A stretch of DNA of 56,553 nt from NCBI GenBank assembly GCA_049999725.1, contig JBNGIS010017987.1, positions 1-56,553 of the forward strand, given 5' to 3'. Below are positions 1 through 8,998 of this stretch, in pieces; the first letter of the stretch is position 1; each line of letters opens with the position of its first letter. The notes beneath the pieces are model-generated. The model saw nothing but the letters and a program-made list of their open reading frames with translations. It made no database searches and was not told where the DNA came from. The position numbers and the translations under genes are program-made. The DNA is from Haplomitrium mnioides. Lineage: Eukaryota > Marchantiophyta > Haplomitriopsida > Calobryales.

Positions 1-331
1 CTTGGAAACTTTGGTTGAAAGGAGGTTCTTGCATGATACTACTTGTAGTTCACAACTTCTCTTGGAAACTTTGCTTGAAAAAATGTTCTTTTAAAACTCT
101 CTAGTTTTAATTCACAACTTCTTTTTGCAACTTTAGTTGAAACAAGGTTCTTGCATGATTCTACTTGTAATTCACAACCTCTCGTGAAAACTTTGGATGA
201 AGCAAAGTTCTTGCATGATTCTACTTGTAATTCACAACTTCTCTTGAAAACTTTGGTTGAAACAAGGTTCTTTTAAAACTCTACTTTTGATTCACAACTT
301 CTCTTGGGAACTTTGGTTGAAACAAGGTTCT
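1..331 (+). repeat. 60-bp tandem array, block 1a
   Basis: Five to six copies of the ~60-bp unit that dominates the window. On the plus strand each unit contains TTGGTTGAAACAAGGTTC, a GCATGATTCTACTTG-type stretch and AATTCACAACTTCTCTTGG. Units differ by point changes and 1-2 base indels, so phase drifts slowly. A variant unit with AAAACTCTACTTTT is followed here by a GGGAACTTTGG unit, an ordering seen again many times further on. The block ends at an abrupt junction near 331. Array membership is certain from inspection; function is unknown. Confidence 0.95.
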
Positions 332-357
332 AGACTTGATGTAGAAGTCTCAGAAAA

Positions 358-498
358 CACAGATTTCCTGCCGAGGGTTTTGATCCCTACCAAATCATCC
401 TCACTATAATCTAATAAATTGGCTATTGTGTGCACTTCAACTTTTTTGAGGCAATTATAGGCTTTGGCCGGTGGTTCCAATCTATCAATAAGTATATG
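358..498 (-). pseudogene. rpoA: RNA polymerase alpha-subunit C-terminal domain fragment (plastid type)
   Basis: The minus strand of the 180-bp insert (332-510) reads without a stop through a peptide containing AYNCLKKVEVHTIANLLDY and, after SEDDLV, GIKTLGRKSV. This is the helix-hairpin-helix pattern of the bacterial/plastid RNA polymerase alpha-subunit C-terminal domain, which in the family binds UP elements and activators. An LIDRLEPPAK stretch sits before it, matching the linker-to-domain position. Only about 45 codons remain. The frame stops upstream at 499-501 and downstream runs into array sequence after FSETSTSS, so this is a broken fragment with no start of its own. I infer a plastid-derived insertion, or a piece of a nuclear-transferred rpoA. 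The family call rests on motif recognition alone, without an alignment search. Confidence 0.72.
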
Positions 499-510
499 TT
501 AGAAATTTAT

Positions 511-940
511 TCTACTTGTAATTCACAACGTCTCTTGGAAACTTTTGATGAAACAAGGTTCTTCAATGATTCTACTTGTAATTCAAAACTTGTCTTGGAA
601 ACTTTGGTTGAAATCATGTTCTTGCATGATACTACTTGTAATTCACAACTTCTCTTAGAAACTTTAGTTAAAACAAAGTTCTTGAATGATACTACTTGTA
701 ATTCCAACTTCTCTTTGAAACTTTTGTGAAACAAGGTTCTGGCATGATTTTACTTGTAATTCACATCTTCTCTTGGAAACTTTGGTTGCAACAAGGTTTC
801 TTCAAGACTCTACTTGTAGCTCACAATTTCTCTTGGAAACGTTAGTTTAAAAAAGGTTCTTACATGATTGTATATGTAATTCACAACTTCTCTTGAAAGC
901 TTTGGTTGAAACAAGGTTCTTCCATTATTCTACTTGTAGG
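511..940 (+). repeat. 60-bp tandem array, block 1b
   Basis: About seven further 60-bp units resume immediately after the rpoA-like insert, in the same orientation as block 1a. It includes the variant pair TTGCAACAAGGTTTCTTCAAG then AAATTCTCTTGGAAAC(G/A)TTAGTTTAAA, which recurs near 7155, 7395, 8050, 8535 and 15250. Open frames on both strands here (for example 430-729 plus and 507-734 minus) follow from the unit being a multiple of three and are not annotated as genes. Confidence 0.93.
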
Positions 941-1150
941 GTACTAACAATAGGTGGCATCTTGCAATTTTTGTCATTAGTGTGTAAATATTTGCTATGC
1001 TTCATTCATAATGAGTTTCAATAGAAAATTGACGGTTGGCTACTGCCAATAGCTATATAAATTCAAGTACACTCTGAATTTGATCTTACAATTTTTAAAA
1101 TTCTAGATGTCGAAGTTCAAAAGAAAAGATGTGATTAGTTAGTATTTAAG
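941..1150. other. Non-array spacer, partly duplicated at 5903-6003
   Basis: About 210 bp without 60-bp units. The right part (about 1061-1150) contains CTCTGAAT, GATCTTAC, ATTCTAGATGTCGAAG and AAAAGAAAAGATG and passes directly into array sequence at TTTTACTTGTAATTCAC. The same ~95-bp stretch and the same junction occur at 5903-6003. The left part (941-1060) has no match that I can see in the window. The ATGTC(G/A)AAGTTC stretch could be the start of a copia gag leader, but only about eleven codons are open, so I do not call a gene. Confidence 0.6.
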
Positions 1151-1896
1151 CCAATTATAGAATTTTACTTGTAATTCACAACTTCTTGAAACTTTGGTTT
1201 CTACTTGTAATTCAGAACTTCTCTTGAGACCTTTTGTTAAAACAAGGGTCTTGCATGATACTACTTTCAATTCACAACTTTTTCGGGAAAATTTTGTCAA
1301 AAAAGGTTTCTTCCACGATGCTACCTGTATAATTAACAACTTCTTTAAGAAACTTTAGTTGAAACAAGGTTCTTCTATTATTCTACTTGTAATTCGCACA
1401 ACTTCTCTTAATACTTTGGATGAAACAAGGTTCTTGCATGATTCTACTTGTAACTCAAAACTTCTACTAGAAACCTTGGTTGAAACAAGGTTCTTGCATG
1501 GCAGTACTTGTAATTCACAACTTTTATTCAAAAGGTTTTTTCAAGACTCTACTTGTAATTCACAAAGTCTCAAACTTTTCTGGAAAAAGGTTTTTTTTCA
1601 TGATCTTGTAATTCACAACTTCTTTTGAAAACTTTGGTTGAAACAAGGTTCTTTCAAAACTCTACTTTTAATTCATATCTTCTCTTAGGAACTTTGGTTG
1701 AAACAAGGTTCTTCATTACTCTACTTGTAGTTCACAACTTCTCTTCGAAACTTTGGATGAAACAAGGTTCTTGCATGATTCTTCTTGTAGTTCACAACTT
1801 TTTTTGTAAACTTTGGTGAAACACGATTCTTGCATGATACTACTGGTAATACACAACTTCTCTTAGTAACTTTGGTTGAAACAAGGTTCTTCAATG
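1150..1896 (+). repeat. 60-bp tandem array, block 1c
   Basis: About twelve 60-bp units between the spacer and the copia-1 junction. The opening units (TTTCTACTTGTAATTCAG, then CTCTTGAGACC) match unit by unit those that follow the duplicated spacer at 6004, marking this as a higher-order segment and not a random array stretch. The block stops inside a unit at GGTTCTTCAATGATT near 1896, where copia gag-like coding sequence begins. Confidence 0.93.
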
Positions 1897-2395
1897 ATTG
1901 GAGTAGTTACAGAGGATGATGATTTAGTGTTTGCAGTATTGAATGGTTTGAAGCATGATGACAAGTGGAAACCGTTTGGCACTTCTATGTATGTTTGAGA
2001 AAATCTTCTTGATTTTGATGAGCTAGTCTCATTGATGATTACAGAGGAGAGGAACTTTGGAGGACCCACTTCAAAAAATGGTTCTAATGAGCAAGCACAT
2101 GGCTTCTACTCAGGATATGGTAGAGGCAGAGGGAGATCCCACATAGGACGTGGTGAAGGTAGAGGTTATGTGCAACATAACCAAAATCAACAAAATTTTG
2201 AGAATACAGCTCATGGTGAGGCCGCGGAAATTTTTGAGGAAGAAGAAGCTTTTGTGGAAGAGGTGGAAGGCAAACATTCATGATGTAGTTTGTTGGGAGT
2301 GTGGATAAGGAGGTTATTTTGCAAATGACTGCTATAACAAGTCCAACAACAATAATAGAGGATATTATTGGAGACAACAAGGAAATTAGGCATCG
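1897..2395 (+). pseudogene. Copia-1 gag C-terminal half with defective zinc knuckle
   Basis: The first stretch reads VTEDDDLVFAVLNGLKHDD and then ENLLDFDELVSLMITEE, the pattern of the UBN2 part of copia gag, followed by a basic RGRGR...GRG linker. From about 2282 another frame gives VVCWECG, a stop, then GGYFANDC. This is a CX2CX4HX4C nucleic-acid-binding knuckle in which the residue after G is now a stop and the His is Tyr. Stops at 1996-1998 and within the knuckle, and a frameshift near 2280, make it non-functional. The N-terminal third of gag is absent. Confidence 0.85.
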
Positions 2396-2428
2396 TCATC
2401 AAAGAGTGATGGTGAGAGTCTCTTTGTT

Positions 2429-3050
2429 TTGCAACATATGATGAGTACTTATACACAAGGTTGTGAAAGTGATGCATGGTATGTGGATTCTGGTCCATCA
2501 AACCATATGACACATTATAAAAATTGGTTAAAAAAGCTGCATGATCCAGAGCAGCCAGGATTTGTGGAAACAAGTGATGCTATAGCTCATCCAATTGAGA
2601 AGATGGGAAATGTTCACTTTCTACATATGATAGAAAGTCAAAGTATATGGCTGATGTGTTCAATGTACCAACAATTACAAACAATTTGGTGTCTATTGGT
2701 CAAATGGTAGAACAAAGATTACAAGTTGTTTTTAATGAAGATGGTTGTTTTGTGGAGGATTTGATGAACAGAAACAAATTGGTTGCTAGAGGAAGTAAGA
2801 TCGGAAGGATATTTACATTGGATGTAAAGACTCCAATGATAAATGATAATGTGATGTATACGCAAAAGAATACAGTTATTGGAGATGCAAATATGTGGCA
2901 CAAAAGAATGGGACATGTGAATCTACAAAGGCTAAAATCAATGCAGTCTATGGGTGTAGTTACTGGTTTGCCACAATTCAAGAATGTTGATATGTAGAAG
3001 GTGTGTAAAGCATGTCAGTTTGGAAAATAGTCAAGGCATCTGTCCCGCAT
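2429..3050 (+). pseudogene. Copia-1 aspartic protease and GAG-pre-integrase region
   Basis: Two overlapping frames (2429-2710 and 2647-2997) cover this region. The first has DAWYVDSGPSNHMTHY, the copia retropepsin active-site motif with catalytic Asp in DSG. The second has NMWHKRMGHVNLQRLKSM and, past a stop at 2995-2997, KVCKACQFGK, the His/Cys GAG-pre-integrase zinc domain that precedes integrase in copia polyproteins. Catalytic residues are preserved although the frame is broken, so the decay is fairly recent or patchy. Confidence 0.88.
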
Positions 3051-3059
3051 CAAAGAAAT

Positions 3060-3790
3060 GTGAGTAAAAATCCTTTAGATGTAGTACACTCTGATGTGTG
3101 GGGACCTACTGAGCATGCATCAAGTATTTTGTTACTTTGGTGGATGACCATACAATGAAGGTATGGGTTTATTTTATGAAGACAAAAGGAGAAGTGTTTG
3201 AGCACTTTAAAAGCTTTAAGAAGAAGGTGGAAAAGCAATCCAGTTTGCAGATTAAATACCTACGGTTAGATGGTAGAGGTGAGTATTTTTCATGAGAGTT
3301 TAGCAGATTTCTAGTAGATCATGGTGTGAAGAGGCAATTCACATACAGATATACTCCACAACAGAATGGAGTTGCAGAGAGAAAGAATAGGCATATAGCA
3401 GAAATTGCTCTTGCCTTGATTAATGAGAAGAATATGCCAAAATACTATTGGGCAGAGGTTGTACATATAGCTGTATATATCATGAATATGACTCTACGAC
3501 AAGAATACATGATATTACTCCAGAAGAAAGATTTACAGGTACCAAAAGTGATGTATCTCACTTGAAGGTATTTGGATGTATTGCGTATGTACACATACCA
3601 GATGAGCTAAGGACTAGGCTAGATCCTAAAGTTGAGAAGTGTATTTTCATTGGGTATTCTTTGGAGCAAAAAAGATACCGATGTTGCAACCCTATAACAC
3701 GCAAAATCAGGGTAAGTAGAGATATTGTATTTGATGAGTTGAGTAGTTGGTATGGTGTAGAAAAAGTTGTGAAGACTCATATGGAGGAAG
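3060..3790 (+). pseudogene. Copia-1 integrase core
   Basis: The DDE integrase is recognisable: first Asp in NPLDVVHSDVWGP, second in YLRLDGRGEYFS, and the Glu in TPQQNGVAERKNRHIAE. The family transfers retrotransposon cDNA into the host genome. A frameshift near 3120 separates the first Asp from YFVTLVDDH, a stop follows GEYFS at 3292-3294, and the frame shifts again near 3530. After that the typical HLKVFGCIAYVHIP and KCIFIGYS tail follows. All three catalytic acids are visible but the chain is broken. Confidence 0.9.
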
Positions 3791-4110
3791 AAGAAGTGCA
3801 AAACAAATCAGCAAATCAGGAATTACAATCACAATTGTTGAGTGGACCAGGAGAGAGTTCAAGCACTCTATCTAAGAGTGTTAATCCGTGGTCAGGAAGA
3901 TTGAGTTTAGATTCACCAAATGTATCAATTGGAAGTGTTGAAAGTAAGTCACGTTCAGCAAAGGGAAAGGAAAAAGTGGATCAACAGATAGATGCAAGTC
4001 ACTCAAGTGATGGTGAAGAGGTTGATATACCCACTTTGCAAACACTTGGTGTGCAAAGGATGTAGGATGAGGTATGCAAATCTACACGTATAAAGTATCT
4101 AGTAAGGAGG

Positions 4111-5160
4111 TTGAGTTATGATAGTTTTTCTGCACGTCATTATGCATATATGGTGAAAGTTATACATGATGTAGAACCCACTTGTTTTGAGGATGCAATT
4201 GGCATACCTGAATGGGAGTTAGCTATGGATGAAGAAGTGAATACACTTGATGAAAATGAGACTTGGAAGCTAACACCACTACCTCATGGAAAGAAAGCAA
4301 TCGGCTGTAAGTGGGTTTACAAAGTAAAGCATAATCCAGATGGTTCAATGAGCAGGTACAAGGCTAGACTAGTAGCAAAAGGATATGCTCAGACATATGG
4401 GATAGATTTTGATGAAACATTTAGTCTTGTTGCAAAGATGGCGACTGTGAGAGTTGTGATTGCTATGGTTGCTGCTAAGAGATGGGATTTACATCAAATG
4501 GATGTAAAGAATGCTTTTTGGAATGGAGAGTTACATGAAGAAGTGTATATAGAGCAACCACATGGATATGTACACCATAAGTTTCCAAATTATATGTGTA
4601 AGTTGAAGAAAGCTTTATACGAATTAAAGCACTCAGAGCATGGATAGACAGAATAAGCAAGTTTTAACAAAGTATTGAATTTGTTGATGATCTAATTATT
4701 ATAGATGATGATAAGCTGCATATTGAAAATGTTCAGAAGAGGCTTGGAGCAAAGTTTGATATGAAAGACTTGGGAGAACTTATATACTTCTTGGGTAGAG
4801 AAGTAATAAGATCACAACAAGGTATTTGGTTACTTCAATGAAAGTATATTCTAGACATGTTACAGAAATGCGGTATGATTGCATGTAAGCATATTTCTAC
4901 TCCACTTGAATAGAATGCAAAGTTAAGAACTGATTTGGGAGATGAATTGGAAGATCCAACTGTGTACCGAAAAATAGTTGGAAGTTTGATTTATGAGACC
5001 ATGACAAGACCAGATATGTCTCATGATGTGGGAGTACTTAGTCAGTTTATGCAAGTGCCAAGAAAGCCACATTTAGATGCAGCAAGGAGAGCATTATGTT
5101 TCTCAAAAGGTACACTGAATTGTGGTTTATTTTATGCATACGAAGTTGAAGTTAACTATT
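4111..5160 (+). pseudogene. Copia-1 reverse transcriptase with internal deletion
   Basis: The copia RT begins with WELAMDEEVNTLDENETW and runs through GCKWVYKVK, YKARLVAKGYAQ, DFDETFS and HQMDVKNAFWNGEL. After LKKALYELKHSEHG (about 4640) it jumps within about 35 bases to EFVDDLIIIDDD. The roughly 50 residues normally lying between the LYGLKQ motif and the catalytic YVDD are missing, and YVDD is FVDD. Downstream KFDMKDLGELIYFLG and YRKIVGSLIYETMTRPD are normal connection motifs, with stops near 4841 and 4912. A functional enzyme is excluded. Confidence 0.9.
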
Positions 5161-5659
5161 TGGATATACTGATGCAGATTGGGCTAGATATACATATGAC
5201 ATAAGATCTACAAGTGGCTATCTTTTCAGTATTGGAGGTGCTGCACTGAGTTGGAGTAGTAAGAAGCAAACTACAGTTGCTTTGTCAAGTACAGAGGTAG
5301 AGTATAGAGGAGCACCAATGGCTGCATGTGAAATAGCTTGGTTACGCAAGCTATTGTCCAATTTAGGACATGATGTGCAAGAGCTTGTGACTTTGTATTG
5401 CGACAACATAAACGGTATGCAACTGGCAAACAATCCGGTGTTTCATGCAAGGACGAAACACATTGAGGTTCATTACCATTACATACAAGAGAAGGTACTT
5501 GAAGGTGAGATTGATTTGGTGTATGTGAATACAGATGAGCAAGTAGATGATATTTTTACAAAGTCAATAGGTGCACAGAAGCAACATAACTTTCGAACTA
5601 TGATGGGAGTTCTTGACATTGGATTTAGCTTGAGGGGGAGTGTTGAAATACCAAGCTAG
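5160..5659 (+). pseudogene. Copia-1 RNase H and polyprotein C-terminus
   Basis: Reading from GYTDADWARY the copia-type RNase H shows its acidic residues in TDADWA, STEVEY and YCDN. The end is KSIGAQKQHNFRTMMGVLD and a terminal LRGSVE typical of copia polyproteins, whose last codons overlap the LTR start. A frameshift at about 5160 splits it from the preceding RT connection. The part from 5282 to the stop at 5657-5659 is an uninterrupted 125-codon frame, the best preserved piece of this element. Confidence 0.9.
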
Positions 5660-5899
5660 GTACGTAACCCGCTAGGATGACGAGTAAAGTCTTATTTTTT
5701 GGACCCTCTTTAGGGTTTGTTTTGTTAAGTTAATTTAAGGTAAGCTCAAGTATAAATATAGAGTGTGTAGAGAGAAAAGTAAGGAGATCGAAGAGAGAGC
5801 GCCACCATACCACAAGCCTCTTCCCTTTTGTAAATTCATTGTGTTGAATACAATCTCTCATATTTGTCTCTAAAGATTTGTCTCCTCGATTTCTTTACA
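5641..5899 (+). repeat. Copia-1 3' LTR
   Basis: Starts with TGTTGAAATACC directly after the polypurine tract GAGGGGGAG and ends with TTTCTTTACA, giving a TG...CA unit of 259 bp. A TATAAATA box lies at 5751-5758, in the position expected for the LTR promoter. No second copy of this LTR was found in the window, so age cannot be estimated from LTR divergence. The stretch following it is the duplicated spacer. Confidence 0.8.
5751..5758 (+). promoter_or_regulatory. TATA box of copia-1 LTR
   Basis: TATAAATA lies 111 bp into the LTR and is preceded by a GTTAAGTTAATTTAAGG A/T-rich stretch. Position and sequence fit an RNA polymerase II core promoter of a copia LTR; activity is not shown. Confidence 0.5.
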
Positions 5900-6003
5900 T
5901 TAAATTCAAATATGCTCTGAATCCGATCTTACGAGTTTTCAAATTCTAGATGTCAAAGTTCAAAAGAAAAGATGCGATTAGTTAATATTTGAGCCAATTT
6001 TAG
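5900..6003. repeat. Second copy of the 1061-1150 spacer
   Basis: ATGCTCTGAATCCGATCTTAC, then CAAATTCTAGATGTC and AAAAGAAAAGATG match 1061-1150 at most positions, and both copies enter the 60-bp array at the same base context. With the 4-kb copia element between them subtracted, the two copies are about 840 bp apart. This suggests a higher-order repeat of about 14 units that included this spacer before copia-1 inserted. Confidence 0.75.
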
Positions 6004-8603
6004 AATTTTACTTGTAATTCACAACTTCTTAAGACTTTGGTTTGTACTTGTAATTCAGAACTTCTCTTGAGAAATTTTTTAAGAACAATGGACTTGCATG
6101 ATACTACTCTCAATTCACAACATTTTTGGGAAAATTCTATTGAAAAACGTTTCTTGCATAATATTACCTTTAATTAACAACTTCTTTTAGAAACTTTAGT
6201 TGAAACAAGGTTCTTCCATTATTCTACTTGTAATTCACAACTTCTCTTGAAACTTTGGATGAACCAAGGTTCTTGCATGATTATACTTGTAATTTAGAAC
6301 TTGTCTTGGAAACTTTGGTTGAAAGGAGGTTCTTGCATGATACTGCTTGTAATTCAAAACTTCTATTAGAAACGTTGGTTGAAATTCAAAACTTCAATTA
6401 GAAACCTTGGTTGAAACAAAGTTCTTGCATGACAACACTTGTAATTCACAACTTATATTCAAAACTTTGGTGAAACAAGGTTCTTGCATGATTCTACTTG
6501 TAACTCATAACTTCTTTAAGGAACTTTGTTTGAAACAAGGCTTTTTCAAGACTCTACTTGTAATTCAAAAAGTCTCAAACTTTTGTTGAAAAAGGGTTTT
6601 TTCATGAACTTGTAATAATAACTTCTTTCCTAGAAACTTTGGTTGAAAGGAGGTTCTTCCATGATGCTACTTTAAATTCAAAACTACTTTTAGAAATGTT
6701 GATTGAAATTCAAAACTTCAATTAGAAACCTTGGTTGAAACAAGATTCTTGCATGACAGTACTTTTAATTCACAACTTATATTGAAAACTTTGGTGAAAC
6801 AAGGTTCTTGCATGATTCTACTTGTAATTCATAACTTCTCTTGGAAACTTTGGATGAAACAAGGTTCCTGCATGATTCTACTTATAGTTCAAAACTTGTC
6901 TTGGGAACTTTGGTTGAAACAAGGTTCTTGCATGACATGACTTGTAATTCACAACTTCTCTTAGAAACTTTAGTTGAAACAAGGTTCTTGAATGATGCTA
7001 CTTGTAATTCACAACTTCTCTTTCAAACTTTAGTTGAAATAAGGTTCTTGAATGATACTAGTTGAAATTCACAGCTTCTCTTCGAAACTTTTGTGAAACA
7101 AGGTTCTTGCATGACTCTACTTGTAAATCACAACTTCTCTTGGAAACTTTGGTTGCAACAAGGTTTGTTCAAGACTCTACTTGTAATTCACAAATTCGTT
7201 TGGAAATGTTAGTTTAAAAAAGGTTCTTGGATGATTTTATCTGTAATTCACAACTTCTCTTGAAAACTTTGGTTGAAACAAGGTTCTTTCAAAACTCTAC
7301 TTTTAATTCAGAGCTTCTTTTGGGAGCTTTAGTTGAAACAAGATTCTTTCATTATTCTATTTGTAATTCACACAACTTCTCTATGAAACTTTGGTTGCAA
7401 CTAGGTTTCTTCAAACCTCTACTTGTAATTCACAAATTCTCTTGGAAATGTTAGTTTAAACTAGGTTATTGCATGATTCTCTCTGTAATTCACAGCTTCT
7501 CTTAGAAACTTTGCTTGAAAAAAGTTTCTTTCAAAACTCCACTTTTTATTCAAAACTTCATTTGGGAGCTTTGGTTGAGACAAAGTTCTTCCATCATTCT
7601 ATTTGTAATTCACAACTCCTTTTGAAAACTTTGGATGAAATAAGCTTCTTGCATGATTATAGTTGTAATTAACAACTTTTCTTGGAACTTTGGTTGAAAG
7701 GAGGTTCTTGCATGATGCTACTTGCAATTCAAAACTTCCATTGGAAACTTTGGTTGAAACAAGGTTCTTGCATGATTTTACTTGTAATTCACAACTTCTC
7801 TTGGAAACTTTAGTTGCAACAAGGTTTTTCAAGACTCTTTTTTTAATTCACAAAATCGTTTGAAAACTTTTATTTAAAAAAGGTTTTTCCATGATCTTGT
7901 AATCCACAACTTGTCTTGAAAACTTTGGTTGAAACAAGCTTCTTTCATAACTCTACTTTTAATTCACAACTTGTTTTAGGAACTTTTGTTGAAAAAAAGT
8001 TCTTCCATTATTCTATTTGTAAGTCACAACTTCTCTTGGAAACTTTGGTTGCAACAAGGTTTCTTCAAAAATCTACTTGTAGTTTACAAATTCTCTTAGA
8101 AATGTTAGTTTAAACAAGGTTCTTGCATGATTCTATCTATAATTCACAACTTCTCTTGGAAACTTTGTTTGAAACAAGGTTCTTTCAAAACTCTACTTTT
8201 AATTCACAACTTCTCTTGGAAACTTTGGTTGAAAAAAAGTTCTTGCATCATTCTACTTGTGATTCAAAAGTTGTCTTGGAAACTTTAGTTGAAACAAGGT
8301 TCTTGCATGATACTACTTATAATTCTCAACTTCTCTTGGAAACTTTGGTTGAAACAAGGTTCTTGCATAATTCTACTTGTAATTTGAAACTTCTATTGGA
8401 AACTTTGGTTGAAGCAATGTTCTTTTGAACTCTACCTTCAATTCAGACCTTTTTTTGGAAGGTTTTGTTGAAACAAGGTTCTTCTATTATTCTATTTGTA
8501 ACTCACATTTTCTCTTGGAAACTTTGGTTGCAACAAGGTTTCTTCAAAACTCTAGTTGTAACTCACAAATTCTCTTAGAAACATTAGTTTAAACAAGGTT
8601 CTT
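6004..8603 (+). repeat. 60-bp tandem array, block 2
   Basis: About 43 units. Its first ~600 bp parallel 1150-1750, including the aberrant short units around AAAGTCTCAAACTTT (1562-1577 and 6570-6585). Between about 7155 and 8600 a four-unit cycle is visible: TTGCAACAAGG, then a TTAGTTTAAA unit, then TTTCAAAACTC, then a GGGA(A/G)CTTT unit with CCATTATTC. The block ends where element A has split a unit at GGTTCTT. Confidence 0.95.
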
Positions 8604-8998
8604 TGTGACGCAGAGTTCTGCAGGATTATTCAGAAATAAGCCTATTTTGGGGAAATTTAAAGGAAAAGGAGGATGAAGAGTGCTTCAGAGAACATAAAAT
8701 TGCTGAAAAAATCTATCCTTGGGAGTCTGTGGAAGAGGAGAAGTCAAAATCGGATGTCAGATCAACGAAAAGTCGTCCAGACTATCAAATATTTGTTTCC
8801 GAAGTTGTTTTCAGGAACATAACCGAAAGGTGGATTCGGAAGCCAGTCTGAAAAAGGGCTTCGGAAAAGCCAACGGTCGGAAAAGTATCCGATGTGGGTT
8901 TCGGGAGGGCGCCGTTTGGTGGTTTTCTGAAAAAAAGAGTTGTTAAACGGTTGCTTGAGAATTTGAATTGGATGTTTGTCTCATCAAGCAGGGGAGCC

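Larger units (their letters stand above)
1897..5899 (+). mobile_element. Ty1/copia LTR retrotransposon 1, 5'-truncated and decayed
   Basis: Domains run gag, protease, GAG-pre-integrase, integrase, reverse transcriptase, RNase H, the order that defines Ty1/copia (integrase before RT). A polypurine tract (TTGAGGGGGAG, about 5630-5640) abuts a TG...CA-bounded 3' LTR. There is no 5' LTR, leader or gag N-terminus: the element enters directly from array sequence at about 1897. Coding frames are broken by numerous stops and frameshifts, so it is not autonomous. Compared with a full copia of about 5 kb it lacks the left end and an internal piece of RT. I see no reliable target-site duplication because the left end is missing. 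Confidence 0.93.

Noticed and set aside
5903-5930. Inverted copia primer-binding site (GCTCTGAATCCGA resembling the complement of the Met-tRNA site)
   Set aside because: Only partial agreement, and the copy at 1061-1150 agrees even less; treated as coincidence.
8894-8998. Upstream ATG at 8894 as the start of the element A protein
   Set aside because: The 35 extra codons are not matched in B or C, while the ATG at 8999 is conserved as MPR(R/E) in all three.
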